NCBI RefSeq assembly: GCF_902706035.1
Contig: NZ_CACSJA010000032.1
Location: 1 to 59,460 of the forward strand
Source: Pantoea sp. 18069
GTDB taxonomy: Bacteria; Pseudomonadota; Gammaproteobacteria; Burkholderiales; Burkholderiaceae_C
Length of the DNA stretch: 59,460 nt
Direction: 5' to 3'
Shown here: one piece after another, positions 8,446 through 17,221 of the stretch
Position numbering within the stretch: the stretch's first letter is position 1
Layout: each line of letters opens with the position of its first letter
Translations under genes and position numbers: made by a program
Notes under the pieces: model-generated
Told to the model about the DNA's origin: nothing
Database searches by the model: none
Seen by the model: the letters and a program-made list of their open reading frames with translations, nothing else

Positions 8446-9576
8446 ATGCTGCTGACCCCCGACCAGGAAATGATCCGCGACGCGGTGCGCGATTTTGCGC
8501 AACAGGAAATCTGGCCCCATGCGGCGCGCTGGGACAAGGAACACCACTTTCCCAAGGACGTGCACCAGGGCCTGGCCGCGCTGGGCGCCTATGGCATTTG
8601 CGTGCCCGAGGCCTATGGTGGCGCGGGGCTCGATACGCTGAGCCTGGCGCTGGTGCTCGAGGAAATCGCCGCGGGTGACGGCGGCACGAGCACCGCGATC
8701 AGCGTGACCAACTGCCCGGTGAACGCCATCCTGATGCGCTACGGCAGCGAAGCGCAAAAGCAGCAGTGGCTGGTGCCGCTGGCGCGCGGCGAGATGCTGG
8801 GCGCGTTCTGCCTGACCGAGCCGCATGCGGGCTCGGACGCTTCGTCGCTGCGCACCACCGCGCGCAAGGACGGCGACCACTATGTGATCGACGGCGACAA
8901 GCAGTTCATCACCAGCGGCCAGAACGGCCAGGTGGCGATCGTGATCGCGGTCACCGACAAGGCCGCGGGCAAGAAAGGCATGAGCGCCTTTCTCGTGCCG
9001 ACCAGCACGCCTGGCTATGTGGTCGCGCGCCTCGAGGACAAGCTGGGCCAGCACAGCAGCGATACCGCGCAGATCCGTTTCGAAGGCTGCCGCATCCCGG
9101 CCGCCAACCGGCTCGGCGAAGAAGGCGAAGGCTACAAGATTGCGCTGTCGGCGCTCGAAGGCGGGCGCATAGGCATTGCCGCGCAAAGCCTGGGCATGGC
9201 GCGCAGCGCGTTCGAAGTGGCGGTGCAATACGCCAAGGAGCGCGAAAGCTTTGGCCAGGCGATCATCCAGCACCAGGCCGTGGGCTTTCGGCTCGCCGAA
9301 TGCGCGACCCAGCTCGAAGCGGCGCGCCAGCTGATCTGGCATGCGGCCAGCCTGCGCGATGCGGGCCGGCCCTGCCTGCAGGAAGCGGCGATGGCCAAGC
9401 TGTTCGCCAGCGAGATGGCCGAGCGCGTCTGCAGCGCGGCCATCCAGACGCTGGGCGGCTATGGCGTGGTCAGCGACTTTCCGGTGGAGCGCATCTACCG
9501 CGATGTGCGTGTCTGCCAGATCTACGAAGGCACGAGCGACGTGCAGAAGATCATCATCCAGCGCGCGCTGGCCTGA
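8446..9576 (+). CDS. Acyl-CoA dehydrogenase (short/branched-chain type)
   Basis: A 376-residue acyl-CoA dehydrogenase with CLTEPHAGSD (122-131), QFITSG (153-158) and the C-terminal YEGTSDVQK. The catalytic base is Glu361 in YEGTS, the canonical place for short- and medium-chain dehydrogenases. This differs from LiuA, whose base is Glu248. The two enzymes of this cluster are therefore not simple duplicates and should prefer different substrates. Butyryl-, 2-methylbutyryl- or isobutyryl-CoA are candidates by analogy with branched-chain pathways. A GGAGA lies 9 bases before the ATG. A 118-base gap after the SDR leaves room for a separate promoter. Confidence 0.9.
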   Translation: MLLTPDQEMIRDAVRDFAQQEIWPHAARWDKEHHFPKDVHQGLAALGAYGICVPEAYGGAGLDTLSLALVLEEIAAGDGGTSTAISVTNCPVNAILMRYGSEAQKQQWLVPLARGEMLGAFCLTEPHAGSDASSLRTTARKDGDHYVIDGDKQFITSGQNGQVAIVIAVTDKAAGKKGMSAFLVPTSTPGYVVARLEDKLGQHSSDTAQIRFEGCRIPAANRLGEEGEGYKIALSALEGGRIGIAAQSLGMARSAFEVAVQYAKERESFGQAIIQHQAVGFRLAECATQLEAARQLIWHAASLRDAGRPCLQEAAMAKLFASEMAERVCSAAIQTLGGYGVVSDFPVERIYRDVRVCQIYEGTSDVQKIIIQRALA

Positions 9577-9798
9577 CGCGGCCGGTCCTTGGCAGGGGAG
9601 ACAGACCAGGCGACTTCCGTGCGGGCAGGCTCCCGCCACGGTACCGTCAGCTGCAGCACGGCGCACACCGCTGTGCGGGCCGGCGCGCGGCCTGTCCAGA
9701 CAGCCGTGGCGCAGGGATGCTGCGGGTGGAGGCAAAATGGTGGCTGGCACCGCCAGCGCCTCCAGGTCTGGCACCTGCTTTTTCAAGGAATTCTCACC

Positions 9799-10518
9799 AT
9801 GCACACTTCGTCGACCCGTACCCCTTTCGTGACGCGTCGCCAGTGCCACGCAGCCATCGGCGCGCTGCTGCTGGGCGCCTGGCAGCAGGCCCAGGCGCTG
9901 TCGCTGGCCCAGCTGTCATCGGCCGATGCCAGCAGCGGCATCAAGCTGGCGCTGAGCCAGGGCGCGCAAGCCGCAGTGGCGCTGCTGGGGCGGCCTGACG
10001 GCTTTCTGAGCAATCCCCTGGTGCGCATTCCGCTGCCGGGCTATCTCGACGATGCCGCCAAGCTGATGAAGCGCTTTGGCCAGGGCAAGCGCATCACCGA
10101 ACTTGAAACCTCGATCAATCGCGCGGCCGAAGCCGCCGTGCCCATGGGCAAGGACCTGCTGGTCAATGCGGTGCAGACCATGAGCGTCACGGATGCCAAG
10201 CAAATCCTGACCGGGGGCGACAACGCGGTGACGGCGTTCTTTGCCGAGAAGACCCGCGCGCCGCTGAGCACGCGCTTTTTGCCCGTGGTCAAGCAGGCGA
10301 CCGACCAGGTGGGCCTGGCGCAGCAGTACAACCAGTTCGCGGGCAAGGCCGCGGGCCTGGGCCTGATCAGCGCGCAGGACGCCGATCTGTCGCAGTACGT
10401 GACGGGCAAGACGCTGGACGGCCTGTTCCTGATGATTGGCGAGGAAGAACGCAAGATCCGCAAGGACCCCGTGGGCACGGGCAGCGCGCTGCTGCAGAAG
10501 GTGTTCGGGGCGCGCTGA
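9799..10518 (+). CDS. DUF4197 domain protein, exported
   Basis: A 239-residue protein of the DUF4197 family. The N-terminus has Arg residues followed by a hydrophobic stretch (AAIGALLLGAWQQAQA, about 18-33), a likely signal peptide, and the rest is helical and Ala-rich. The reading frame is open to 9589, but the ATG at 9799 has AAGGA at a good distance and places the signal peptide at the N-terminus. The function of the family is unknown. Its stop overlaps the ATG of the YchJ-like gene (TGATG), so the two are translationally coupled. Confidence 0.82.
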   Translation: MHTSSTRTPFVTRRQCHAAIGALLLGAWQQAQALSLAQLSSADASSGIKLALSQGAQAAVALLGRPDGFLSNPLVRIPLPGYLDDAAKLMKRFGQGKRITELETSINRAAEAAVPMGKDLLVNAVQTMSVTDAKQILTGGDNAVTAFFAEKTRAPLSTRFLPVVKQATDQVGLAQQYNQFAGKAAGLGLISAQDADLSQYVTGKTLDGLFLMIGEEERKIRKDPVGTGSALLQKVFGAR

Positions 10519-10928
10519 TGGGCCAGGCGACGGTACAGGCCTGCCCCTGCGGGCGGGTCGATGGCAAGGCGCGGCCGCTGTCCTATGCGGACTGCTGCGA
10601 GCGTTTTGTCGCGCATTTCGACACCACGCCCGCGCCCGATGCCGCGCATCTGATGCGTTCGCGCTATAGCGCCTTCGTGCGAGAGGATGCGGCCTATCTG
10701 CAGGCCACCTGGCACGCCAGCCAGCGCCCGGCGACGCTGGCTTTTGATCCCGGCGCGCGCTGGCTGGGCCTCAGCGTCAAGGACTTTCAGGTGACGGGCG
10801 AGGACCGGGCCGAAGTCGAGTTTGTCGCGCGCTATCGCATTGCGGGCCGCGCGGTGCGGCTGCATGAGCGCAGCCGGTTTGTGCGCGAGCAGGGGCGCTG
10901 GTTCTATGTGGACGGGGACCCGTTCTGA
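10518..10928 (+). CDS. YchJ family protein (SEC-C-like zinc motif)
   Basis: A 136-residue YchJ-like protein. An N-terminal cysteine cluster, CPCG at 9-12 and Cys26-Cys27 (SYADCC), resembles the SEC-C zinc-binding motif. It is followed by RSRYSAF and an NTF2-like fold with WxG and a C-terminal GRWFYVDG. The family's biochemical role is unknown; a zinc-dependent protein-binding role has been guessed from SEC-C. It overlaps the DUF4197 gene by one base. A repeat-rich spacer follows. Confidence 0.85.
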   Translation: MGQATVQACPCGRVDGKARPLSYADCCERFVAHFDTTPAPDAAHLMRSRYSAFVREDAAYLQATWHASQRPATLAFDPGARWLGLSVKDFQVTGEDRAEVEFVARYRIAGRAVRLHERSRFVREQGRWFYVDGDPF

Positions 10929-10957
10929 GTGGATCGTGCTTACTGCTTTAGGGTAGG

Positions 10958-11004
10958 CCGTTCATGGTTCGACGGGGCCGCCCAGGCAAGCTCACCACGA
11001 ACGG
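10958..11004. repeat. Dispersed palindromic repeat, module A copy 1
   Basis: CCGTTCATGGT at 10958-10968 pairs with ACCACGAACGG at 10994-11004 (one mismatch), giving an 11-bp stem with a GC-rich loop. A second copy, with its ends exchanged, is at 54172-54218. It stands next to a module B copy at 11010. Confidence 0.8.
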
Positions 11005-11009
11005 TTGTC

Positions 11010-11062
11010 CCGTTCGCCCTGATCCTGATCCTAAGCCTGTCGAAGGATCGAAGGGTGAACGG
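11010..11062. repeat. Dispersed palindromic repeat, module B copy 1
   Basis: A REP-like element with arms CCGTTCGCCCT (11010-11020) and AGGGTGAACGG (11052-11062) and the inner core AAGCCTGTCGAAGG. Related copies lie at 22582, 22667, 48791, 54245 and 54334. All are intergenic. Confidence 0.85.
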
Positions 11063-11133
11063 CCTGCGTTCAAGCCACGCTGTTTTGATGACGCGCGCGA
11101 GGCGCCATCGTTCTTTTTTGACTCCATAGAGAA

Positions 11134-11149
11134 GCCGGCTCCTGCCGGC
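11134..11149 (+). other. Perfect hairpin immediately upstream of the HAD gene
   Basis: GCCGGC-TCCT-GCCGGC forms a 6-bp stem ending 7 bases before the ATG at 11157, in the place where a Shine-Dalgarno sequence is expected; none is visible. It could reduce or regulate initiation, or be a chance GC palindrome. Confidence 0.4.
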
Positions 11150-11156
11150 ACAAGCA

Positions 11157-11822
11157 ATGCAATTTGACGCGATCCTGTTTGACTGCGACGGTGTGCTGGT
11201 CGACAGCGAAACCATTACCAACACGGTGCTGTGCACCATGCTCAACGAATCGGGCTGGCCGATTTCGGCCGAGGAGTGCATGCGCACGTTCATAGGCCGC
11301 ACGGTGCGCAGCGAAACCGCGCGCATCGAGGCGCATACCGGGCGGCCGCTGACCGACGACTGGATGGCCGCGTTCTACGCGCGCCGCAATGAGCAGTTGC
11401 GCGCGCAGCTCGTGGCCATCGACGGCGCGCTGGCCTCGGTGCAGGCCGTGCACGCGCAACTGCAGGGGCGCATTGCCGTGGCTTCGGGCGCCGACCGATT
11501 CAAGGTGGAAATGCAGCTGACCCAGGTCGGCATGGCGCCGTATTTCGCGGGCCGGGTGTTCAGCGGCCACGAGACGCCGCGCTCCAAGCCGTTTCCCGAC
11601 GTCTACCTGGCCGCGGCCGCGGCGCTGGGCATTGCACCCGGGCGCTGCCTGGTGATCGAGGACTCGGTGCCGGGCATAGAGGCGGGCCTTGCGGCCGGCG
11701 CGACGGTCTGGGGCTACTGCCCCGATCCCGTGCTGTTCGCGACGCCGCAGATGCTGCAGGACGCGGGCGTGGCGCGCATCATGCGCTCCATGGCCGAACT
11801 CCCGTCCCTGCTCGCGGGCTGA
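11157..11822 (+). CDS. HAD-superfamily phosphatase (beta-phosphoglucomutase/Gph-like)
   Basis: A 221-residue HAD hydrolase. Motif I DCDGVLVDSE has nucleophile Asp9 and acid/base Asp11, motif II is SGA, motif III the Lys in RSKPFPD, and motif IV is VIEDSVPG. The helical cap between residues 15 and 85 (subclass I, C1 cap) fits phosphoglycolate phosphatase or beta-phosphoglucomutase-like enzymes. There is no ribosome-binding site; a perfect hairpin precedes the start. It is the last + strand gene before a minus-strand block. The substrate cannot be told from the sequence. Confidence 0.85.
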   Translation: MQFDAILFDCDGVLVDSETITNTVLCTMLNESGWPISAEECMRTFIGRTVRSETARIEAHTGRPLTDDWMAAFYARRNEQLRAQLVAIDGALASVQAVHAQLQGRIAVASGADRFKVEMQLTQVGMAPYFAGRVFSGHETPRSKPFPDVYLAAAAALGIAPGRCLVIEDSVPGIEAGLAAGATVWGYCPDPVLFATPQMLQDAGVARIMRSMAELPSLLAG

Positions 11823-11831
11823 CGCGGGCCG

Positions 11832-12518
11832 TCAGGGCCGCAGCAGCGGCGACGGCGTGGTCGGCACATCCTGCGCCAGCGCCGCGCCATGCTCGGCGGC
11901 CAGCGCGCGCGCAAAAGCGGGTCTGGCCTGCAGCCGCTGCCAGTAGGCCTGGGTGGCCGGCCCCCATTGGGGCGCAAGGCCCAGGTGCTCCGCGAGCATC
12001 AGCGCATAGCCCACGGCCACATCGGCGGCCGTGAAACGCGCGGCGCACAGCCATTGCTGCGTTTCGACAGCGGCTTCGACCGCGCGCAGCCGTGCGAGAA
12101 ACCAGCGTGCATAGTCCTGCGCGACCTGGGGCTGCAGCCGCTCGGGCGGCTCGAAGTGGGTATAGCGCAGCACCAGCGTCTGGGGGAAGGTCAGCGTTGC
12201 ATCGCTCATGTGCAGCCAGTTGAGATAGGCGGCAAAGTCGTCTTCATGCGCGCCCACAGCCAGGCCTGCTTCGGGGTGGCGCGCGGCCAGGTATTCGCAG
12301 ATCGCCGCCGATTCGGTGAGCCGCGCCGCGCCATGGCACAGCAACGGCACCGTGCCCAGCGGGTTGAGCGCGAGATAGTCACGCGCCAGCGCGCGCGGCG
12401 GGAAGGGCAGCATCCGCAACTCATAGGGCTGCTGCAGTTCTTCGAGCAGCCACAGCGCGCGAAACGAGCGCGCGCTGACGCAGTGGTGCAGTTGGTAGGG
12501 GGCGGGGGTGTCGGGCAT
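11832..12518 (-). CDS. Glutathione S-transferase
   Basis: A 228-residue cytosolic GST. The N-terminal thioredoxin-like domain has HHCVSARSFRALWLLEE, then NPLGTVPLL with the cis-Pro, then LTESAAICEYLA with the Glu-Ser pair that binds glutathione. The all-helical C-terminal domain covers about 90-220. The start at 12518 puts the thioredoxin fold at residue 7; the frame is open further upstream but reads into non-conserved sequence. It is convergent with the HAD gene (9 bases between stops) and 65 bases downstream of the AraC regulator. Class and substrate are unknown. Confidence 0.87.
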   Translation of the reverse strand: MPDTPAPYQLHHCVSARSFRALWLLEELQQPYELRMLPFPPRALARDYLALNPLGTVPLLCHGAARLTESAAICEYLAARHPEAGLAVGAHEDDFAAYLNWLHMSDATLTFPQTLVLRYTHFEPPERLQPQVAQDYARWFLARLRAVEAAVETQQWLCAARFTAADVAVGYALMLAEHLGLAPQWGPATQAYWQRLQARPAFARALAAEHGAALAQDVPTTPSPLLRP

Positions 12519-12583
12519 GGGCCAGTCTAGGCAGAGCCCGGTTGCGCCGTTCGCCGTAATAGGTGCGGATCGCGCCAGTCTGT

Positions 12584-13666
12584 TCAGTCCGGTAGCGCCG
12601 TGCTGCGCCGGCGGTACTGCGCCGGCGTGTCGCCGGTCCATTGGCGGAACGCGCGCATAAAGCTTTTTTCGCTCACAAAGCCGCAGGCCAGCGCAACGCG
12701 CTTGATCGGCTGGTTGGTGCGGTGCAGCAGGGCGAGCGCGCGCTCGCGCCGCACCGTGTCCTTGAGGGCTTGCAGCGACGTGCCTTCTTCCTTGAGCTGG
12801 CGGTGCAGGCTGCGCGCCGACAGGTGCAGCAGCTCGGCCAGCGTGGTGGCCGTGTGCAGGCATTGGGCGTCGGCGATCAGCAGCCGGCGCACGCGCTGCG
12901 CCAGCAGCCGCTCGCGCCGGTAGGGGCGCACCGTGAGCGGCAGCGCGCGCTGCAGCATCTGCTGCAACGCGGCCTCGTCGCGCGCCAGCGGCAGCGCGAG
13001 GTGGCGCGTGTCGAAACGCAGGCTTGCCTGGGAGGCGCCAAACACCACGCCCGCAGGCTCGGCCACGGGAAACAGCACGGGATAGACATCGGCATGCGCG
13101 GGCGGCGCATAGGGAAAGCGGGCCTGCAGCAGCGGCAGGCGCGCGTCGATCAGCCAGCTTGCGAGTCCGTGGATATTGCGCAGCACCGAGACCAGGCAGA
13201 ACTCGCGCATGCTGCCCAGCGCGCGCTGTTCGGTGATCACCAGTTCAGCGGTGTCGCCCTGGGTCTGCACGCTCAGGCGGATGTCGTCGGCCAGCAGTCC
13301 GTGGTGGCGGCACCAGCGCGTGAGCGCCAGGCCCAGCGTGCCGCTGCTGATCGAGGCGCGCGCGAGCATGCCGTAGCTGCCCCAGGGCAGGCGGCGGCCA
13401 AACCAGCCCAGTGCCTCGTCGTCGAGTTCGCGCATGGCGGCGTCCGACAGCGCTTCCATCTGCATGGCGGTGATGCGGGCGTAGGTATCCTGCACCGACT
13501 GTGGCGCAATTTGTGCCTTGCGCAGCGCGCCGTCGGCGGGCATGCCGCGGTCGGCGTAGGCCTGCACGATCGCCTGCACGAACGCCATGGGCGTAAGGGC
13601 CGGGTGGCCGTCGGCGGCGTGGGCGGCCAGTGGCTGGGGAGTGCGGACAAGAACCGGTGTGGACAT
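12584..13666 (-). CDS. AraC family regulator with arabinose-binding-like N-domain
   Basis: A 360-residue regulator. The N-terminal two thirds match the Arabinose_bd-type sensing domain of OruR/ArgR-like AraC proteins (QAYADRG, then WGSYGMLARA, then DDIRLSVQ). The C-terminal 100 residues are the double HTH, with ARSLHRQLKEEGTSLQALKD and VALACGFVSEKSFMRAFRQW followed by GDTPAQYRRR. It lies between GST and the antiporter on the minus strand, inside the interrupted liu cluster. Regulators of this type sense small metabolites. A target could be the liuB promoter, which lacks a LiuR palindrome but has its own repeats, but no site can be assigned with confidence. Confidence 0.85.
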   Translation of the reverse strand: MSTPVLVRTPQPLAAHAADGHPALTPMAFVQAIVQAYADRGMPADGALRKAQIAPQSVQDTYARITAMQMEALSDAAMRELDDEALGWFGRRLPWGSYGMLARASISSGTLGLALTRWCRHHGLLADDIRLSVQTQGDTAELVITEQRALGSMREFCLVSVLRNIHGLASWLIDARLPLLQARFPYAPPAHADVYPVLFPVAEPAGVVFGASQASLRFDTRHLALPLARDEAALQQMLQRALPLTVRPYRRERLLAQRVRRLLIADAQCLHTATTLAELLHLSARSLHRQLKEEGTSLQALKDTVRRERALALLHRTNQPIKRVALACGFVSEKSFMRAFRQWTGDTPAQYRRRSTALPD

Positions 13667-13765
13667 GGTGCTGGCAATTATTGCAACCTTTGTGGCCTGA
13701 ATGGCGCAGGGCAGACCCGTATGCTGACAGGCATGCCCTGCCTTGCCACCGCTGCCCCCTGCCGC

Positions 13766-15511
13766 TCAATGCGCGGAATGGCCCGTGGCCGCGCCCTCGT
13801 CGGCCAGCGGCATTCCGGCCGCGCGGCGCGCCACGGCCAGGCGCTTGCGCAGCGCGACTTCGGACAGGTCGAGCTCGTTGACCAGGTTGCGCAGCGACTC
13901 GTCGTTGATGCGGTGCGCCTGGCGCTCGGCGTACAGCACTTCGCGTTCGCGCTGCAGGCAGTGGATGCGCATGTCCATTTCCATCACGTAGCGCAGCTTG
14001 CGCTGCATCACCAGTTCCGGACTTTCACTTTGCGCCTCGACCGACGAGGCCGAAGTGCTGCTGTCGTCGAGCAGGTTCAGCCGGTTGCGGTATTCCTGCG
14101 TCAGGTGGCCAATGACTTCCTGGCGCTGCGCCAGCCAGGCCGCATCGCGCTGCTGGGCCTGTTCCTCGGTGAGCATCAGGCTGCCGAGCGCGGCCTGGCT
14201 TGCGGCAATGCGTGCCAGCCGCTCTTCGCGCACGGTTTCGGGCTCGGCGGCCGGCGGCATGTGGCTCAGTATCCAGGGCAGGGCGATGCTGGCCAGCACC
14301 AGCGTGAACAGGATGGTGCCCGTGGCCAGGAAGATCAGCAGGTCGCGGCTGGGAAACGGCTGGCCGCCCGGCAGCAGCAGCGGCACGGACAGCGCACCGG
14401 CGAGCGTCACGGCGCCGCGGATGCCGGCCACGGTGGTCGCGAGCGTCAGCAGCGCAGAAGGCTTTTCGGCCATCTTGCCCAGGCGGTGGGCCTGGTGCAG
14501 GCTGCGCTGCACGCCCAGCATCAGCCAGACCCAGCGCAGCAGCAGCAGGGCCATCGAGATCGCGATCACATAGCCGACCAGAATCCACCAGTCGTGGCCG
14601 GCGGCGAACAGCGTGCTGCCGATGATGGACGGCAACTGCAGGCCCAGCAGCAGGAAGATCGCACCGTTGAACGCGGCTTCCACCATCGACCAGGTGGCCG
14701 TGCTCTGCATGCGCTCGGTGATGAAGTTGCCGCGGTCCAGGTCGGCGAAATTGGTCGCGACACCCGCGGCCACGGCCGCCAGAATGCCCGAGACACCGAT
14801 CTTTTCGCCGACGATATAGGCGGCGAACGGCAGCAGCAGCAGCAACAACACCATCTGCGTCGCGGCCACGTCGCCCAGGCGGCGCGTGATGGTGCTGCGC
14901 GCGTAGCTGAAACCCCAGCCCAGCGCCACGCCCACGCCCAGGCCGCCGACGGCCATCCAGGTGAATTCCTTGGCCACGGCGCCCCAGGAGAACATGCCGG
15001 TGAGCGTCGCGGCGACCGCGAACTTGAGCGCCACCAGACCCGAGGCATCGTTGAGCAGCGACTCGCCTTCGAGCACGTGCATGGTCTTCTCGGGCATGCC
15101 CAGGTTGCGCGTGATGGCCGACACCGCGACGGCATCGGTGGGCGAGATCACGGCGGCCAGCGCGAACGCGACCGTGAGCGGCATTGCGGGAATCATCCAG
15201 TGGATCAGATAGCCCAGACCGAGTACCGTGAACAGTACCAGCACCAGCGCGAGTGTCAGGATAGGCTTGTACAGCGCGAAGAATTCACGTTTGGGAATGC
15301 GCGCGCCGTCGGAAAACAGCAGCGGCGGAATGAACAGCAGCAGAAACAGCTCGGGGTCGAAGGCGATGTGCAGGCCCTTCTGGGGCCAGGCAATCAAGGC
15401 GCCGAGCGCAATTTGTATCAGGGGCAGCGGGATGGCGCGGACATATCTGGCAGCGATGCCGGTCAGGGCCCCGAGCATCAGTACCAGCAAGACGGTTTCA
15501 ACGGTGTGCAT
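13766..15511 (-). CDS. Na+/H+ antiporter, CPA1 family
   Basis: A 581-residue inner-membrane protein with 11-13 hydrophobic segments over the first 420 residues. It carries the CPA1 signatures FLLLFIPPLLFSDGARIP, SPTDAVAVSAI and GESLLNDASGLVALKFA, in which the ND pair is the expected ion-binding site, and IRGAVTLAGALSVPL. A hydrophilic cytoplasmic tail of about 150 residues, rich in Glu/Arg heptads, follows. I chose the ATG at 15511 rather than an upstream in-frame start at 15568 because the first membrane helix begins directly after it. It is divergent from liuB (92 bases) and so shares that promoter region. It presumably works in pH and sodium homeostasis and is not obviously linked to leucine use. 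Confidence 0.9.
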   Translation of the reverse strand: MHTVETVLLVLMLGALTGIAARYVRAIPLPLIQIALGALIAWPQKGLHIAFDPELFLLLFIPPLLFSDGARIPKREFFALYKPILTLALVLVLFTVLGLGYLIHWMIPAMPLTVAFALAAVISPTDAVAVSAITRNLGMPEKTMHVLEGESLLNDASGLVALKFAVAATLTGMFSWGAVAKEFTWMAVGGLGVGVALGWGFSYARSTITRRLGDVAATQMVLLLLLLPFAAYIVGEKIGVSGILAAVAAGVATNFADLDRGNFITERMQSTATWSMVEAAFNGAIFLLLGLQLPSIIGSTLFAAGHDWWILVGYVIAISMALLLLRWVWLMLGVQRSLHQAHRLGKMAEKPSALLTLATTVAGIRGAVTLAGALSVPLLLPGGQPFPSRDLLIFLATGTILFTLVLASIALPWILSHMPPAAEPETVREERLARIAASQAALGSLMLTEEQAQQRDAAWLAQRQEVIGHLTQEYRNRLNLLDDSSTSASSVEAQSESPELVMQRKLRYVMEMDMRIHCLQREREVLYAERQAHRINDESLRNLVNELDLSEVALRKRLAVARRAAGMPLADEGAATGHSAH

Positions 15512-15528
15512 GCGGGCATTGTCCTCAG

Positions 15529-15590
15529 GGGCAAACGCTGCAGACGGTTGGATGGAAATAAAAACCACGTTTGCCGCTAGGGCAAATGCT
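15529..15590. promoter_or_regulatory. Repeat and dyad in the divergent antiporter/liuB promoter
   Basis: GGGCAAACGCT at 15529-15539 and GGGCAAATGCT at 15580-15590 are direct repeats 51 bases apart (start to start). The second is part of an inverted repeat TTTGCC-N5-GGCAAA at 15570-15586. No LiuR-type palindrome is visible here, in contrast to the liuA promoter. The protein that might bind is unknown. Confidence 0.5.
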
Positions 15591-15603
15591 ACAGAGGCAA
15601 GAA

Positions 15604-17211
15604 ATGGGCATTCTCGAATCTCGACTCAACTCCCGCTCGGCGGATTTTCTGGCCAATGCGGCCGCCATGCAAAGCGTGGTGCAGGACCTGCGCCACCAGG
15701 TCGACAAGGTGTTTGCGGGCGGCGGCGAAGCCGCGCGCGCCAAGCACCTGGCCCGCGGCAAGCTGCTGCCGCGCGACCGCGTGCAGCAGCTGCTGGACCC
15801 GGGCACGCCGTTTCTCGAGCTCGCGCCGCTGGCCGCGCTCAACATGTACCACAACGCCGCGCCGGGCGCGGGCCTGATCGCAGGCATAGGGCGGGTCAGC
15901 GGCATCGACTGCATGATCGTCTGCAATGACGCGACGGTGAAGGGCGGCACCTACTACCCGATCACCGTGAAGAAGCATCTGCGCGCCCAGGAAGTGGCCG
16001 CGCAGAACCGCCTGCCCTGCATCTATCTCGTCGACTCGGGCGGCGCCAACCTGCCCAACCAGGACGACGTGTTTCCCGACCGCGACCATTTCGGCCGCAT
16101 CTTCTACAACCAGGCCAATCTCAGCGCCCAGGGCATTGCGCAGATCGCCGTGGTCATGGGCTCGTGCACGGCCGGCGGCGCCTACGTGCCGGCGATGAGC
16201 GACGAGTCCATCATCGTCAAGGACCAGGGCACGATCTTTCTGGGCGGCCCGCCGCTGGTCAAGGCCGCGACGGGCGAAGTCGTCAGCGCCGAGGACCTGG
16301 GCGGGGGCGACGTGCACACCCGGCTGTCGGGCGTGGCCGACCACCTCGCGCAGAACGACCTGCACGCGCTGGCGCTGGCGCGCACCGCAGTCTCGCACCT
16401 CAACCGCAGCAAGCAGCCCGACGCCGCCGACGCACCGCCGGTGGCGCCGCGTTTTCCGAGCGAAGAGCTCTATGGCGTGATTCCCGTGGACACGCGCAAG
16501 CCGTTCGACGTGCGCGAAATCATTGCGCGCATCGTCGACGACAGCCAGTTCGACGAGTTCAAGGCACGTTTCGGCAGCACGCTGGTCTGCGGCTTTGCGC
16601 GCATCGAAGGCATGCAGGTGGGCATCATCGCCAACAACGGCATCCTGTTCAGCGAGTCGGCGGTCAAGGGCGCGCATTTCATCGAGCTGTGCTGCCAGCG
16701 CAAGATCCCGCTGGTGTTCCTGCAGAACATCACCGGCTTCATGGTCGGGCGCAAGTACGAGAACGAAGGCATTGCACGCCACGGCGCCAAGCTGGTGACG
16801 GCGGTGGCGACGGCCGCCGTGCCCAAGTTCACCATCATCATAGGCGGCAGTTTCGGCGCCGGCAACTACGGCATGTGCGGGCGCGCGTTCTCGCCGCGCT
16901 TCCTCTGGATGTGGCCGAACGCGCGCATCTCCGTGATGGGCGGCGAGCAGGCTGCGAGCGTGCTGGCCACGGTCAAGCGCGACGGCATCGAAGGCCGGGG
17001 CGGGCAATGGAGCGCCGACGAGGAGGAGGCGTTCAAGGCGCCTATACGCCAGCAGTATGAAGACCAGGGTCACCCCTACTACGCCACGGCCCGGCTGTGG
17101 GACGATGGCGTGATCGACCCGGCCGATACGCGCCGCGTGCTCGCGCTGGGCCTTTCGGCCGCGCGCAATGCCCCGATCGAAGACACACGCTTTGGCGTGT
17201 TCCGCATGTAA
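15604..17211 (+). CDS. liuB: 3-methylcrotonyl-CoA carboxylase, beta (carboxyltransferase) subunit
   Basis: A 535-residue acyl-CoA carboxyltransferase. The N-terminal half binds CoA (RGKLLPRDRVQQLLDPGTPF; GSCTAGGAYVPAMSDE), and the C-terminal half binds carboxybiotin (NITGFMVGRKYE; GGSFGAGNYGMCGRA; RFLWMWPNARISVMGG). Together with LiuD it carboxylates 3-methylcrotonyl-CoA to 3-methylglutaconyl-CoA. The start at 15604 follows AGAGGCAAGA; an earlier in-frame start at 15571 would overlap the promoter repeats. LiuC begins 10 bases after its stop. It heads the second liu operon. Confidence 0.95.
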   Translation: MGILESRLNSRSADFLANAAAMQSVVQDLRHQVDKVFAGGGEAARAKHLARGKLLPRDRVQQLLDPGTPFLELAPLAALNMYHNAAPGAGLIAGIGRVSGIDCMIVCNDATVKGGTYYPITVKKHLRAQEVAAQNRLPCIYLVDSGGANLPNQDDVFPDRDHFGRIFYNQANLSAQGIAQIAVVMGSCTAGGAYVPAMSDESIIVKDQGTIFLGGPPLVKAATGEVVSAEDLGGGDVHTRLSGVADHLAQNDLHALALARTAVSHLNRSKQPDAADAPPVAPRFPSEELYGVIPVDTRKPFDVREIIARIVDDSQFDEFKARFGSTLVCGFARIEGMQVGIIANNGILFSESAVKGAHFIELCCQRKIPLVFLQNITGFMVGRKYENEGIARHGAKLVTAVATAAVPKFTIIIGGSFGAGNYGMCGRAFSPRFLWMWPNARISVMGGEQAASVLATVKRDGIEGRGGQWSADEEEAFKAPIRQQYEDQGHPYYATARLWDDGVIDPADTRRVLALGLSAARNAPIEDTRFGVFRM

Positions 17212-17221
17212 AGGAGTTCGC

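Noticed and set aside
12641..15580. A 979-codon + strand open frame opposite the AraC and antiporter genes
   Set aside because: Composition is Gln/His/Arg/Ala-rich and no motif is visible. The two minus-strand proteins are clearly real.
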